A stretch of 64,000 bases of DNA from Corynebacterium sp. (GTDB taxonomy: Bacteria > Actinomycetota > Actinomycetes > Mycobacteriales > Mycobacteriaceae): positions 62,001-126,000 of the forward strand of contig NZ_JAUNKO010000005.1 in the NCBI RefSeq assembly GCF_030532715.1. The letters run 5' to 3'. A model generated the notes under the pieces. That model searched no databases and had not been told where the DNA came from. It saw nothing but the letters and a program-made list of their open reading frames with translations. Positions 42,934 through 52,175 of this stretch are shown in pieces (the stretch's first letter is position 1; each line of letters begins with the position of its first letter). Made by a program: the position numbers and the translations under genes.

Positions 42934-42956
42934 AGGTTCCACTCGGCGCGGAACCT
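42934..42956 (-). terminator. Possible weak terminator after hisG
   Basis: AGGTTCC at 42934-42940 and GGAACCT at 42950-42956 can pair with a 9-base loop, four bases after the hisG stop on the minus strand. No U run follows, so this is tentative. Confidence 0.3.
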
Positions 42957-42959
42957 ACC

Positions 42960-43805
42960 CTAGATGCGGGCGATGCGGATTTCCGACGCCAAAATAGCGC
43001 GTGCGCCCAGCTCTGCAAGCTGATCCATGATGGCGTTCGCTGCTGACTTCGGCACCATGGCGCGCACTGCTACCCAGTCGTCAAGGGCCAGCGGCGAGAC
43101 GGTTGGCCCAGACAGCCCGGGCGTAATTTTCGTTGCCTGCGCAAGGAGATCCCGCTGCACGTTATAGTCCAACATAAGAAAATTCTGAGCGTGGAGGATT
43201 CCCTCGACCCGTCGCAACAATACCCGCTGTTCGGGGGTAATGGGGGCATTTTTGCGGCCGACGATAACCGCCTCCGAATCCACTAGCGGCTCCCCGAACG
43301 GCTCGAGGCCTTGTTGCCGTAAGGTGCGCCCCGTGGATACGACGTCGGCGATAGCGTCGGCCACGCCGAGTTTGATGGAAATTTCCACAGCGCCGTCGAG
43401 GCGAATGACTTCCGCCGTAATCCCCCGCTTCGCAAGATCTTTGCGCACCACGTTCGGATACGACGTTGCGATGCGCTTGCCTTCCAGCGCCTCCACGGTC
43501 CATCCCTTGTCGCGGGGTGCCGCGTATCGGAACGTGGACGCGCCGAAGCTCAGGCTCAGCACCTCCACCACATCCGCCATCGAATCTGCAGCCAAATCTC
43601 GCCCAGTAATACCAAGGTCGAGCTGGCCGTTTGCTACGTAAATGGCAATGTCTTTCGGCCGCAAAAAGAAGAACTCAACGTTGTTGGCTTTGTCTACTAC
43701 CGTCAGCGCTTTCGCGTCTCGACGCCCCGCATAACCAGCCTCACGCAAAATCTCAACGGCCGCCTCGGATAGCGAACCTTTATTCGGTACAGCGACTTTC
43801 AGCAT
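42960..43805 (-). CDS. hisG: ATP phosphoribosyltransferase HisG (long form)
   Basis: A 281-residue protein started at the ATG at 43805 ([16 protein letters not shown]), with AAGGGG upstream. It has LGITGRDL near residue 70, the PRPP-binding region [21 protein letters not shown] near residue 155, and the C-terminal ACT-like regulatory domain (residues about 205-281) that binds histidine and marks the long form. It catalyses the first step of histidine synthesis. It follows the HAD-HisE gene by 10 bp, so the two are co-transcribed. Confidence 0.95.
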   Translation of the reverse strand: MLKVAVPNKGSLSEAAVEILREAGYAGRRDAKALTVVDKANNVEFFFLRPKDIAIYVANGQLDLGITGRDLAADSMADVVEVLSLSFGASTFRYAAPRDKGWTVEALEGKRIATSYPNVVRKDLAKRGITAEVIRLDGAVEISIKLGVADAIADVVSTGRTLRQQGLEPFGEPLVDSEAVIVGRKNAPITPEQRVLLRRVEGILHAQNFLMLDYNVQRDLLAQATKITPGLSGPTVSPLALDDWVAVRAMVPKSAANAIMDQLAELGARAILASEIRIARI

Positions 43806-43815
43806 GATCGGCCCC

Positions 43816-44703
43816 TTAAAGGAATTTGTACACGTCGGCGGGCGTGACGCCACGAGCCACCATGATCACTTGCGTCCAATACAGCAGCTGGGAGATTTCC
43901 TCCGCGAGCTCCTCATTGGATTGGTATTCAGCGGCCAACCATACCTCGCCGGCCTCCTCGATGACCTTTTTACCGAGAGTGTGAACACCCTTATCAAGGG
44001 CCGCGACGGTCCCGGAACCTGCGGGACGCGTGGCGGCTCGATCGGCCAATTCGGAATACAGCGAGTCAAAATTTTTCACGGTGCACATTGTTTCATACCA
44101 TTGGTGCAAGTCAGAGACTCCCACCCCCTCAAACGTGGGCAACGTTGTGACATCTATTGCGCGGCAGCCAGCGGCTCGCGCCGCCGCCAATCCGGCAGCG
44201 GAATCTTCGAAAACCAAACATTCGTCCGGTAGAACACCTAGGCGCATAGCGGCGGTGAGGTAGCCTTCTGGGTCCGGTTTGCCGCGGCGTACCTGATCCC
44301 CAGTGATGGCACCGGCGAAAAAGTGAGCGCCGACCCGCTCGATAGCGCTGTGCGCGAGCGCACCTACGGTGTTGGTAACCACGGTGCACGGTATCCCCGC
44401 CTCGGTCAGGGAATGTAATAGCTCCGGAACCCCGCGCGTGATTTCGGCGTGTTCAATAAGTTGCCCCATCCGGTGCAGCATCCAGGCGGCATAGCGGTCC
44501 TGAAGTTCGGGGCTCCATTCGACGCCCGCGTGGGTAAGGCAGATTCGCAGCGTGTGCTCGAATGTGCCACCGATAGTGTCGCGTTGCAATTGCGGGGTGA
44601 GGCGCCGGCCAATAATTTCGCTCATTTCGTATGTTGCTTGCGCCCAGAGAGGCTCAGATTGAATGAGCGTGCCGTCCAAATCCCACAAAATCGCCTTCAG
44701 CAT
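43816..44703 (-). CDS. hisE: HAD-family phosphatase fused to phosphoribosyl-ATP diphosphatase HisE
   Basis: One uninterrupted frame of 295 residues. Residues 1-208 are a HAD hydrolase: motif I is [10 protein letters not shown] at residues 8-17, motif II is VVTNT near residue 107, and motif IV is [10 protein letters not shown] near residue 155; it is close to phosphoglycolate-phosphatase-like enzymes. Residues 209-295 are a complete HisE, with [16 protein letters not shown] and [21 protein letters not shown] at 44079 and an ATG at 44088 sit exactly at the junction, but neither has a convincing ribosome site. HisE hydrolyses PR-ATP to PR-AMP. In M. tuberculosis and C. glutamicum, as I recall, hisE is separate. 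Confidence 0.88.
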   Translation of the reverse strand: MLKAILWDLDGTLIQSEPLWAQATYEMSEIIGRRLTPQLQRDTIGGTFEHTLRICLTHAGVEWSPELQDRYAAWMLHRMGQLIEHAEITRGVPELLHSLTEAGIPCTVVTNTVGALAHSAIERVGAHFFAGAITGDQVRRGKPDPEGYLTAAMRLGVLPDECLVFEDSAAGLAAARAAGCRAIDVTTLPTFEGVGVSDLHQWYETMCTVKNFDSLYSELADRAATRPAGSGTVAALDKGVHTLGKKVIEEAGEVWLAAEYQSNEELAEEISQLLYWTQVIMVARGVTPADVYKFL

Positions 44704-44818
44704 GATGTTGAGTGTACCCTGCGCTTTTGTTCCATTCCCAAGTCTTTATTTTGCTTGTGTCAAATTGAATTATTCGTATTTACCACTACTTAACTTCAGT
44801 TACCGGTACAGTGGCCGT

Positions 44819-45295
44819 ATGAAACGAATACTAATCTTGGGCCGTGGCGGAGCCGGCAAAACTACGCTTGCGCACGCCATGGCGGAGCGTTTGCAAATTG
44901 AGCACATCAATTTGGATTCGATGTTTTGGCAGCCGGATCTCACCCCCACCCCTGCCGATAGGTGGAGGGAAAAACAGCAAGAACTTATCGCAAAAAATAC
45001 CTGGATTTTGGACGGTGATTTAGGGCCCTACGACGAAGATATCGGCTCCCGAATTGCGGCGTCCGACACGATCGTGGTGCTGGATTATCCACTGGGTTTG
45101 TGCGCGTGGCGTACGCTACGCCGCGGGCCGGAAAATAGTGACTATTGGCGTTGGCTACTTTCGTATCGGTTGAAACATCTCCCCCGCATCAAACGCCTTA
45201 TTCAGCAGCACAGTCCGCACACAAACGTGCATTACATTCACAGCCCGTGGGGTATTCCGGATTTATTAAATCGCACCGCCGCGCTACCCAAATGA
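44819..45295 (+). CDS. Small P-loop nucleoside/adenylate kinase-like protein (FlaR/topology-modulation type)
   Basis: A 158-residue protein started at the ATG at 44819. Walker A is GRGGAGKTT at residues 8-16; the HINLDSMFWQPDLTP segment and the WILDGDLG and SDTIVVLDYP blocks match the family annotated as DNA topology modulation protein FlaR, related to adenylate kinases. The Arg-rich lid region follows (WRTLRRG). The substrate is unknown. The next ATG overlaps its stop, so the Imm1-like gene is probably co-transcribed. Confidence 0.8.
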   Translation: MKRILILGRGGAGKTTLAHAMAERLQIEHINLDSMFWQPDLTPTPADRWREKQQELIAKNTWILDGDLGPYDEDIGSRIAASDTIVVLDYPLGLCAWRTLRRGPENSDYWRWLLSYRLKHLPRIKRLIQQHSPHTNVHYIHSPWGIPDLLNRTAALPK

Positions 45296-45318
45296 GCAAG
45301 GTTGAAGGAGACACAACA

Positions 45319-45729
45319 ATGCAGGCTTTTCTTGATGATTGGCAGGACGATACCTGCGTGCAAGACGAACTTGCGCTCAGCGACGACAGCGAAATCCCAC
45401 CCCTGATCAACCAATTAGATGGTGCGCGGCACACGCTGCTCTCTCTTGTGGTGGCCGAAGGAAACCTATTGCAGGTTGCCGGCGGGCCGGAACACTTTGT
45501 GATCACTAGCACTGAGGAAGCGACGATCCATAACCTCACCAACCCGGAGGCAACGGATTCGGAGCGCATCTCCGTGGTCGCCGGTGGGCACGAAGGCCAG
45601 TTCGAACCGAAGTATGTGGTGTCACGCAGCGAGGCGACGAAATGCGCGCTTGCCTATTTTCACGCACACAAAATCCCCACCGAGGATCCACGATTCACGT
45701 GGGAATCGTTCGACGCCCCGGCGGGGTAA
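45319..45729 (+). CDS. Imm1-like immunity protein (tentative)
   Basis: A 136-residue acidic protein started at the ATG at 45319, which has GAAGGAGA seven bases upstream; an ATG at 45292 overlapping the kinase stop is an alternative. The C-terminal pattern VVAGGHEGQFEPKYVVSRSE followed by ALAYFHAHKIPTEDPRFTWESF resembles the Imm1 family, which neutralises polymorphic toxins in actinobacteria. No toxin, WXG100 or secretion gene is adjacent. The family assignment is from memory of the pattern. Confidence 0.55.
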   Translation: MQAFLDDWQDDTCVQDELALSDDSEIPPLINQLDGARHTLLSLVVAEGNLLQVAGGPEHFVITSTEEATIHNLTNPEATDSERISVVAGGHEGQFEPKYVVSRSEATKCALAYFHAHKIPTEDPRFTWESFDAPAG

Positions 45730-45743
45730 TACGCGAGCGATCG

Positions 45744-46667
45744 TTAGTCCTCGTCACCGTCGAGGAACGGTGCGCCGATCGCTAGCAACCCTTCGACGGA
45801 CGGGCACACGTACCAGGAGCCGCTGACCACATCCGAAAAGTAGGTGAGCGCGTCTCGTGGGCCATCCACGGCACCGGCCATGCGGCGCAACATTTCCTCT
45901 AGCCGCCACTGGTCAAAGGAGAATCCGACGAAGATGGTGCCGTGGTCGGCGAGTTCACCGTACGACGTGTTGCGGCGCAGCACCGCCAGCTCTTCGCCGT
46001 CGTGCTCGACCACGGTGCGGGATACGTGCGAAGTTTCCGGCATTTCATCTTCGGGCAATTCCACACTATCCGCGCGCGTGCGGCCAATGACCTGTTGTTG
46101 CTGATCCTGAGACAGCTTCGCCCACTGTTCCACGCGGTGCGGCCACTTTTGGAACAGCAAGACAGAAGAGCCGAATCCCGGCTGGTGCGGGGGCACGGCG
46201 ATCACGCCCGGCACCTCCAATGCGCCTGGGTTTTCGGTTCCGTCTTCGAAGCCGGTGAGGTCACGGTTGCTCTCATACACCCAGCCGACGATTTCCTCGT
46301 TCACCGTAAGTAAGCCGGATACTTGACTGACGATGTGGCGGGCGACGTTAAACGACGCCGAGCGAGATGACGAAGCCACCCACAGCCACGCATCGTGCTG
46401 TGTTGCGGGCATTTCATAGCCATCGGCGCCGACGATCGGTTCGTTGAACCCGTGCACGTTGGCTGGAATGTGCGCGGGATCGGAAACAGTTGCCCATAGT
46501 TCTGGGCGCACGCCAATCACCGCGTTCGCGCCCACCGTTGTGGGCAAGTTCACGGCGGCGGCGAGTTTCCCAATCGCCTCGGTGGGGTTCGCACCTGGGA
46601 GCAGATCGAGCTCAATATACACGTGATCTGTGGTGCCATACGCATGTATTCCGTGCTGGTGAGTCAT
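45744..46667 (-). CDS. DyP-type haem peroxidase
   Basis: A 307-residue protein started at the ATG at 46667; ATG codons also lie 3 and 7 codons upstream. The DyP hallmark GxxDG occurs as GFEDGTENPGA near residue 145, with the distal Asp. The proximal haem His is probably in LADHGTIFVGF or SHVSRTVVEHDGEE. No Tat or Sec signal is visible, so it is likely cytosolic or encapsulated. DyP enzymes use hydrogen peroxide on a broad range of substrates and some are encapsulin cargo. No encapsulin gene is nearby. Confidence 0.9.
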   Translation of the reverse strand: MTHQHGIHAYGTTDHVYIELDLLPGANPTEAIGKLAAAVNLPTTVGANAVIGVRPELWATVSDPAHIPANVHGFNEPIVGADGYEMPATQHDAWLWVASSSRSASFNVARHIVSQVSGLLTVNEEIVGWVYESNRDLTGFEDGTENPGALEVPGVIAVPPHQPGFGSSVLLFQKWPHRVEQWAKLSQDQQQQVIGRTRADSVELPEDEMPETSHVSRTVVEHDGEELAVLRRNTSYGELADHGTIFVGFSFDQWRLEEMLRRMAGAVDGPRDALTYFSDVVSGSWYVCPSVEGLLAIGAPFLDGDED

Positions 46668-46709
46668 ACAGGACATTATGCCGCACAAGGCACCTCAAAA
46701 CACAATGAA

Positions 46710-46721
46710 CCGATTAATCGG
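46710..46721. promoter_or_regulatory. 12-bp perfect palindrome upstream of the DyP gene
   Basis: CCGATTAATCGG is perfectly self-complementary. It lies 43 bp before the DyP start and just after the stop of the small antitoxin-like gene, a fitting place for an operator. No known regulator is assigned. Confidence 0.35.
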
Positions 46722-46728
46722 ATCGGTG

Positions 46729-46902
46729 TTATTCACCTACCCTATCGTCGATAGCTTGGCGAGCCTTTGACACATGGTCAGCCTTATCCGCGCCGAATTT
46801 GTTTTTAGCTAAATCCTCGCCTTTATCTAAGGCAGCGTCAGTGGCTTTCTCACTTTTCAGGGCGTCCTGAGCCTTTTGCTTCGCGGAATCAAAAATACCC
46901 AT
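46729..46902 (-). CDS. MT0933-type antitoxin-like small protein
   Basis: A 57-residue protein with GGAG eight bases before its ATG. It begins MGIFDSAKQKAQDALKSEK and is highly charged, with Asp/Lys/Ala-rich helical repeats (ALDKGEDLAKNKFG, DHVSKARQAIDDRVGE). This resembles the MT0933-type antitoxin family (Rv0909-like) of actinobacteria. No toxin gene is adjacent; the DyP gene follows 61 bp downstream on the same strand. Confidence 0.7.
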   Translation of the reverse strand: MGIFDSAKQKAQDALKSEKATDAALDKGEDLAKNKFGADKADHVSKARQAIDDRVGE

Positions 46903-47011
46903 CGGTCATTCTCCTCACGTTGTGCAACGAATAGGGTTCGCCCGACAATATACCCGCCACCAAACTATTGCAATAGTCTTTCCTATAAATCGACGGGATC
47001 GGCGCAGCGCA

Positions 47012-50000
47012 TCACACGTTAAAATATTTCGCCTCAGGGTGATAGAGCACAAACGCGTCGGTAGATTGCTCCGGATGCAATTGCAATTCCTCCGATAATT
47101 GCACGCCAATACGCTCCGGGCGTAGGAGTTCCATCATGGTACGGCGGGAATCCAAATCCGGGCAGGAACCATAGCCGAAGGAATAGCGGGCGCCCCGGTA
47201 CTCCAAGTTGAAAAAGCCGCGCTTATCCGCCGCGTCCTCGTCGCCTGCGGTGCCGCCGTCAGGGAACGCTAACTCGGAACGCACGCGGGCGTGCCAGTAT
47301 TCCGCCAACGCTTCGGTCAGCTGCACACCGATTCCGTGAACTTCGAGGTAGTCGCGGTATTCGTGCGCCGCAAACAATTCATTGGCAAAGTCGGCGATGG
47401 GCTGGCCCATGGTGACCAGCTGAAACGGTAACACGTCCACGGCGTCGCCACGCGGGCGAACAAAATCGGCGATGCACAGGAATCGACCCCGCTGCTGGCG
47501 CGGAAAACTAAACCGCGCGCGTACCTCAGCATCAGGGTGCGGTTCGTTGAGGATAAGCACGTCATCGCCCTCGGAAACGGCCGGGAAGTAACCGTACACC
47601 ACAGCGGCGTGATCGAGAATGCCTTCGGATTTGAGGCGGTCAATCCACGCGCGCAGCCGCGGGCGGCCCTCAGATTCCACCAGCTCTTCGTAGCTTGGGC
47701 CGTCGCCGCTGCGGGCACCCTTCAGCCCCCACTGCCCCATAAACAAGGCGCGTTCGTCCAGCGTGGGTAGGTATTCGGCAAGCGGTAAGCCTTTGATAAT
47801 GCGGGTGCCCCAAAACGGCGGGGTGGCTACGGGAACGTCAGTCGCGACGTCGCTCCGCTCCGGCACCACCACCGGCACGGCCGCTGCCTTCCGCTCCTCC
47901 GCAATGCGCTTCGAACGTTCGTGCCTTTCACGGCGGGCTTGACGCTTTTGCTGCGCCTCCGAGTCCACCGCGGACTTATCCCCGCGTTTGACCGCCATAA
48001 TTTCGTCCATGAGGCGTAACCCCTCGAACGCGTCGCGCGCATAATGCACGTCGCCGTGGTACACCTCCGTCAGATCATTCTCAACATACGTTCGAGTCAA
48101 CGCGGCGCCGCCCAGCAGCACGGGAATGTCGGCGGCGCCGGCGGTGTTCATTTCCTCTAGGTTTTCCTTCATCACCACAGTTGACTTCACCAGCAGACCA
48201 GACATGCCCACCACGTCGGCGCCGTGGTCGCGCGCGGCGGAAATGATCGTTGCCACGGGCTGCTTAATGCCCAAGTTGACAACGTTGTAGCCGTTGTTGG
48301 ACAGGATAATATCCACCAAGTTTTTGCCAATGTCGTGGACATCGCCCTTGACCGTGGCGAGCACGATGGTGCCCTTGCCACCGGAATCGTCCGTGGCCTC
48401 CATAAATCGTTCGAGATACGCCACGGCGGTTTTCATGGTTTCGGCGGATTGCAGCACGAACGGCAGTTGCATTTGCCCGGAACCGAACAATTCGCCAACG
48501 GTTTTCATGCCGCCGAGCAGATCCTGGTTAATGATTTCGATGGGCGTTTTCTCTTGCATGCCGGCATCGAGATCGGCTTCAATGCCGTTTTTCTCGCCAT
48601 CGATAATCCGCTGTGACAAACGTTCGAACAACGGCATGGCGGCGAGGGCTTCCGCGCGGGCGTCCTTCGCCGCGGCGGCGGAAACACCTTCGAAGAGTTC
48701 CATAAACGTTTGTAGCGGATCGTAGTCCTCGCGGCGACGATCGTAGACCATGTCTAACGCCACTTCCCGCTGCTGCTCATCAATCCGGTTCATTGGCAGA
48801 ATCTTTGAGGAATGCGCGATGGCGGTATCTAGGCCGGCCTCAATGCACTCGTGCAAAAACACGGAGTTCAACACCTGGCGGGCGGCCGGGTTTAAGCCGA
48901 AGGAAATGTTCGAAAGCCCGAGCGTTGTATGCACGTCAGGGTACTTTTTCTTCAATTCCCGGATGGCGTTGATCGTTTCGATCCCATCTCGGCGGGTTTC
49001 CTCCTGGCCGGTGGAAATTGGGAAGGTTAAGCAATCGACAATAATGTCGTGCTGGGCAAGCCCCCACGTGCCGGTGATGTCGTCGATGAGTCGGGAGGCG
49101 ATGGCTACCTTCTTTTCGCAGGTGCGCGCTTGGCCCTCCTCGTCAATAGTCAGCGCCACGACGGCAGCACCGTGGTCCTTGACCAATTGCATGATGCGCT
49201 GGTAGCGGGATTCCGGCCCGTCACCGTCCTCAAAGTTCACGGAGTTCACCGCGCACCGCCCGCCAAGGTGTTCCAACCCGGTTTGAATGACGGCGGGCTC
49301 GGTGGAGTCGATCATGATCGGCAAGGTGGAGCTGGTAGCTAGCAGCCCCGCCAAGGTAGCCATGTCTTTTCTACCGTCGCGGCCGACGTAGTCGACGCAT
49401 AGGTCGAGCATGTGCGCGCCGTCGCGAGTTTGTTGCTTCGCAATGTCCACGCAGGTGTCCCAATCCCCCGCGAGCATCGCCTCACGGAACGCCTTGGAGC
49501 CGTTGGCGTTCGTGCGCTCGCCGATCATGGTGATGCCCGTATCTTGGGTGAGCGGCATGGTGGTGTACAACGAAGATACGTTATCGTCGCCTGTCACCGT
49601 CCGGGCGCGAGGAGCTACCCCCCGCAGCGCTTCGGCGACGGCGCGAATATGCTCCGGGGTTGTGCCGCAACAACCACCGACCATGCGCAAGCCGTAGTCG
49701 GTCACAAACTCCCGCAGCGCTTGCGCGAGCTCCGGCGCCGTCAACGGGTATTCGGCGCCGTGTTTGCCCAAGATGGGCAGCCCAGCGTTTGGCATCACCG
49801 ACACCGGAATGCTGGAATGCTGCGAAAGATAGCGCAGGTGTTCGCTCATTTCGGCGGGGCCGGTGGCGCAGTTCAACCCGATCATGCTGATGCCCAAGCG
49901 CTCCAACGCGGTCAGTGCCGCCCCGATCTCCGAGCCGAGCAGCATGGTGCCGGTGGTTTCCACCGTCACGTGACACAAGATGGGAACGCTCAGCCCTAGT

Positions 50001-50539
50001 TCATCGAACGCTTCCCGGCAGCCAAGCACCGCGGCTTTGACTTGCAGCAAATCCTGCGCGGTTTCTACGAGGATGCCGTCCGCGCCGCCCTCCACCATGC
50101 CGAGTGCCGCTTGCCGGTAGTAGTCCTTTAAATCCTCATACGGCGCGTGCCCCAGCGACGGCAGTTTCGTGCCCGGCCCCATTGAGGCCACCACAAAACG
50201 CGGAATGCCATCCGCGCCGGGGCCCATTTCGTCGGCTACCTCTCGGGCGAGTTTGACACCCTTGTATGCCAGCTCGCGGCAGCGGTCGGCGATATCGTAG
50301 TCAGCTAAGTTTGGCAGGTTACAGCCGAAGGTATTGGTTTCTACGAGGTCCGCCCCGGCCTCAAAGTAGGCGCGGTGAATAGCTTTAAGAATGTCGGGGC
50401 GGGTGTGGTTGAGGATTTCATTGCATCCTTCAAGCCCCAGGAAATCCTTCTCCAGGTCGAGGTCGAAGGATTGGAGTTGCGTGCCCATGGCGCCATCGCC
50501 GATGAGCACTCGCTGGTTCAGAGCTTCAAGGAGGTTCAT
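47012..50539 (-). CDS. metH: Cobalamin-dependent methionine synthase MetH
   Basis: This 1175-residue protein has the full four-module architecture. The homocysteine domain (residues 1 to about 320) has the zinc ligands in GLNCATGP and GGCCGTTP. The methyltetrahydrofolate (pterin) domain follows, with GERTNANGSKAF near residue 340. The cobalamin domain holds the B12 His motif DVHDIGKNL near residue 730. The C-terminal AdoMet reactivation domain contains RFSFPRQQRGRFLCIADF and ends RPERIGVQLSEELQLHPEQS. It depends on the cobalamin made by the cob genes in this region. No B12 riboswitch was recognised in the 58 bp upstream. Confidence 0.96.
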   Translation of the reverse strand: MNLLEALNQRVLIGDGAMGTQLQSFDLDLEKDFLGLEGCNEILNHTRPDILKAIHRAYFEAGADLVETNTFGCNLPNLADYDIADRCRELAYKGVKLAREVADEMGPGADGIPRFVVASMGPGTKLPSLGHAPYEDLKDYYRQAALGMVEGGADGILVETAQDLLQVKAAVLGCREAFDELGLSVPILCHVTVETTGTMLLGSEIGAALTALERLGISMIGLNCATGPAEMSEHLRYLSQHSSIPVSVMPNAGLPILGKHGAEYPLTAPELAQALREFVTDYGLRMVGGCCGTTPEHIRAVAEALRGVAPRARTVTGDDNVSSLYTTMPLTQDTGITMIGERTNANGSKAFREAMLAGDWDTCVDIAKQQTRDGAHMLDLCVDYVGRDGRKDMATLAGLLATSSTLPIMIDSTEPAVIQTGLEHLGGRCAVNSVNFEDGDGPESRYQRIMQLVKDHGAAVVALTIDEEGQARTCEKKVAIASRLIDDITGTWGLAQHDIIVDCLTFPISTGQEETRRDGIETINAIRELKKKYPDVHTTLGLSNISFGLNPAARQVLNSVFLHECIEAGLDTAIAHSSKILPMNRIDEQQREVALDMVYDRRREDYDPLQTFMELFEGVSAAAAKDARAEALAAMPLFERLSQRIIDGEKNGIEADLDAGMQEKTPIEIINQDLLGGMKTVGELFGSGQMQLPFVLQSAETMKTAVAYLERFMEATDDSGGKGTIVLATVKGDVHDIGKNLVDIILSNNGYNVVNLGIKQPVATIISAARDHGADVVGMSGLLVKSTVVMKENLEEMNTAGAADIPVLLGGAALTRTYVENDLTEVYHGDVHYARDAFEGLRLMDEIMAVKRGDKSAVDSEAQQKRQARRERHERSKRIAEERKAAAVPVVVPERSDVATDVPVATPPFWGTRIIKGLPLAEYLPTLDERALFMGQWGLKGARSGDGPSYEELVESEGRPRLRAWIDRLKSEGILDHAAVVYGYFPAVSEGDDVLILNEPHPDAEVRARFSFPRQQRGRFLCIADFVRPRGDAVDVLPFQLVTMGQPIADFANELFAAHEYRDYLEVHGIGVQLTEALAEYWHARVRSELAFPDGGTAGDEDAADKRGFFNLEYRGARYSFGYGSCPDLDSRRTMMELLRPERIGVQLSEELQLHPEQSTDAFVLYHPEAKYFNV

Positions 50540-50597
50540 AAAACAGACAGCTTAGTACGTTTAGCGTTCCAGTCATATTTCGTACCATGCGCTGCCG

Positions 50598-50939
50598 CTA
50601 TTCGAACTCTGGTAGCGCTTTCAGCTCTTCTTCGCTTACCCCGGCTTGGGTGAGCACGCGGTGGATAAAGCCCATGAGTTCGGCTTCCTCTTCCAGCTCG
50701 ATCACCGCGTACCCATACGCACGGTTGAACTCGCACAACCGCTCGATCAGCGCCGCGCCGTCCGCCACCGTGCTGGGTTCGGCGTGGACAAATTCCTCCA
50801 GCAGGGCGCGCAACGTGACCAGCGCCGCGGGATCGTACGGCGGATCCCAAAATTCCTTATCCTCCTCGCGCAGGTAGGCTCCGGAGGCGTAGGTGTGCAG
50901 ATCCGCTACAAACTGCTCCACGAACTGCAGGTGGGTCAC
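50598..50939 (-). CDS. Conserved-looking hypothetical protein of 113 residues
   Basis: No family was recognised. The protein is strongly acidic and helical ([26 protein letters not shown] and [18 protein letters not shown]), with no signal or membrane segment. Its start overlaps the mshC stop by 4 bp (an ATGA arrangement), so it is translated with mshC; metH starts 58 bp downstream. The tight coupling suggests a real gene, but linkage to mycothiol is only inferred. Confidence 0.7.
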   Translation of the reverse strand: MTHLQFVEQFVADLHTYASGAYLREEDKEFWDPPYDPAALVTLRALLEEFVHAEPSTVADGAALIERLCEFNRAYGYAVIELEEEAELMGFIHRVLTQAGVSEEELKALPEFE

Positions 50940-52165
50940 GGTTCGTCCTCGAAATTAAGGCCGAATAAAGCGTCGAGTGCGGCGGCCATGACCGTGCCGC
51001 CTTCGCCGGTGCCGCTGAGGTTTTCCACCCACGCGTCTACGGCGCGGAGTGCGCCCGGGGTGTCAAGGTCATTGGCGAGCATGGCGCGCACTTGCTGGAT
51101 CACGTCCCGCGCGGCCTGCTCATCGGACGGCGTATCGACGCCTCGCTTCCACCGCCGCAGCCGCTCCTCCGCCTCGGCGAGCAATTCGTCGGTCCATTCC
51201 CGGGTTTGCCGGTAATGCCCGGCCATAATGCCAAGCCGGATGGCCTGCGGATCGTGTCCGGCCTCCACCAGCTTGGACACGAACAGCAGATTGCCTAGCG
51301 ATTTGCTCATTTTCACCCCGCCGAGGGTGAGCATGGCGGTGTGCACATAATGGCCAGCCATGCGGTCGCACCCAAGGGCCGCCTCCGCGTGCGCTGCGGA
51401 GAATTCGTGGTGCGGGAAAATCAGGTCCGTGCCGCCGCCCTGGATGCTAAAACTCGGCCCCAGCCGGTTGGTAGCAATCGCCGAGCATTCAATATGCCAA
51501 CCGGGCCTGCCCGGCCCAAACGGCGCATCCCACTCGGGTTCCCCATCCTTGGATTTGCGCCACACCAGGGCGTCCAACGGGTGCTGCTTACCGGGCCGGT
51601 CTGGGTCCCCGCCCCGCTCTGCGAAGAATGCGCGCATGGTGGCTTGGTCATAGTTGGACTCGTAGCCGAAGTTTTCCGTGGCTTCAATGCTGGCATACAA
51701 GTCGCCTTCCAGCTCGTAGACCGCGCCAGCGGCAATGAGCCGGTTGACTAACTCAATCACCTCGTCCACGGCGTTCATCACACTGACATAATCCCGCGGC
51801 GGGATAATCCGCAATTGCTCCATGTCCGCGCGGAACAAATCAATCTGCTCGGTGCCAAGGGCACGCCAATCCACGCCGTCGCGCTCGGCGCGGGCGAACA
51901 AGGGTTCATCAACATCGGTGACGTTTTGCACGTAATGCACATCGTGCCCGTTATCCAAAAGTTGACGGTAGATCAGGTCAAACGCAACATACGTGGCCGC
52001 GTGGCCAAGATGCGTCGCGTCGTAGGGGGTAATGCCACACACAAACATTCCGGCGGTGCCGTCAACAAACACGGGACGGACTTCGCCATCAGCGGTATCA
52101 AACAACTGCAACGGCACGGATGGCCCCGCAAGCGTAGGTACTTCTGGTTCAGGCCACGAATACAT
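50936..52165 (-). CDS. mshC: Mycothiol ligase MshC (cysteine:GlcN-Ins ligase)
   Basis: This 409-residue protein is a cysteinyl-tRNA synthetase paralogue. [21 protein letters not shown] near residue 43 includes the HIGH-type motif HLGH and the zinc-binding Cys; [12 protein letters not shown] holds another zinc Cys, and the KMSKS motif is [11 protein letters not shown] near residue 290. The enzyme joins cysteine to GlcN-Ins in mycothiol synthesis. The protein opens [13 protein letters not shown], typical of MshC rather than CysS. It is co-directional with uppP, 10 bp away. Confidence 0.95.
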   Translation of the reverse strand: MYSWPEPEVPTLAGPSVPLQLFDTADGEVRPVFVDGTAGMFVCGITPYDATHLGHAATYVAFDLIYRQLLDNGHDVHYVQNVTDVDEPLFARAERDGVDWRALGTEQIDLFRADMEQLRIIPPRDYVSVMNAVDEVIELVNRLIAAGAVYELEGDLYASIEATENFGYESNYDQATMRAFFAERGGDPDRPGKQHPLDALVWRKSKDGEPEWDAPFGPGRPGWHIECSAIATNRLGPSFSIQGGGTDLIFPHHEFSAAHAEAALGCDRMAGHYVHTAMLTLGGVKMSKSLGNLLFVSKLVEAGHDPQAIRLGIMAGHYRQTREWTDELLAEAEERLRRWKRGVDTPSDEQAARDVIQQVRAMLANDLDTPGALRAVDAWVENLSGTGEGGTVMAAALDALFGLNFEDEP

Positions 52166-52175
52166 GTCACATACT

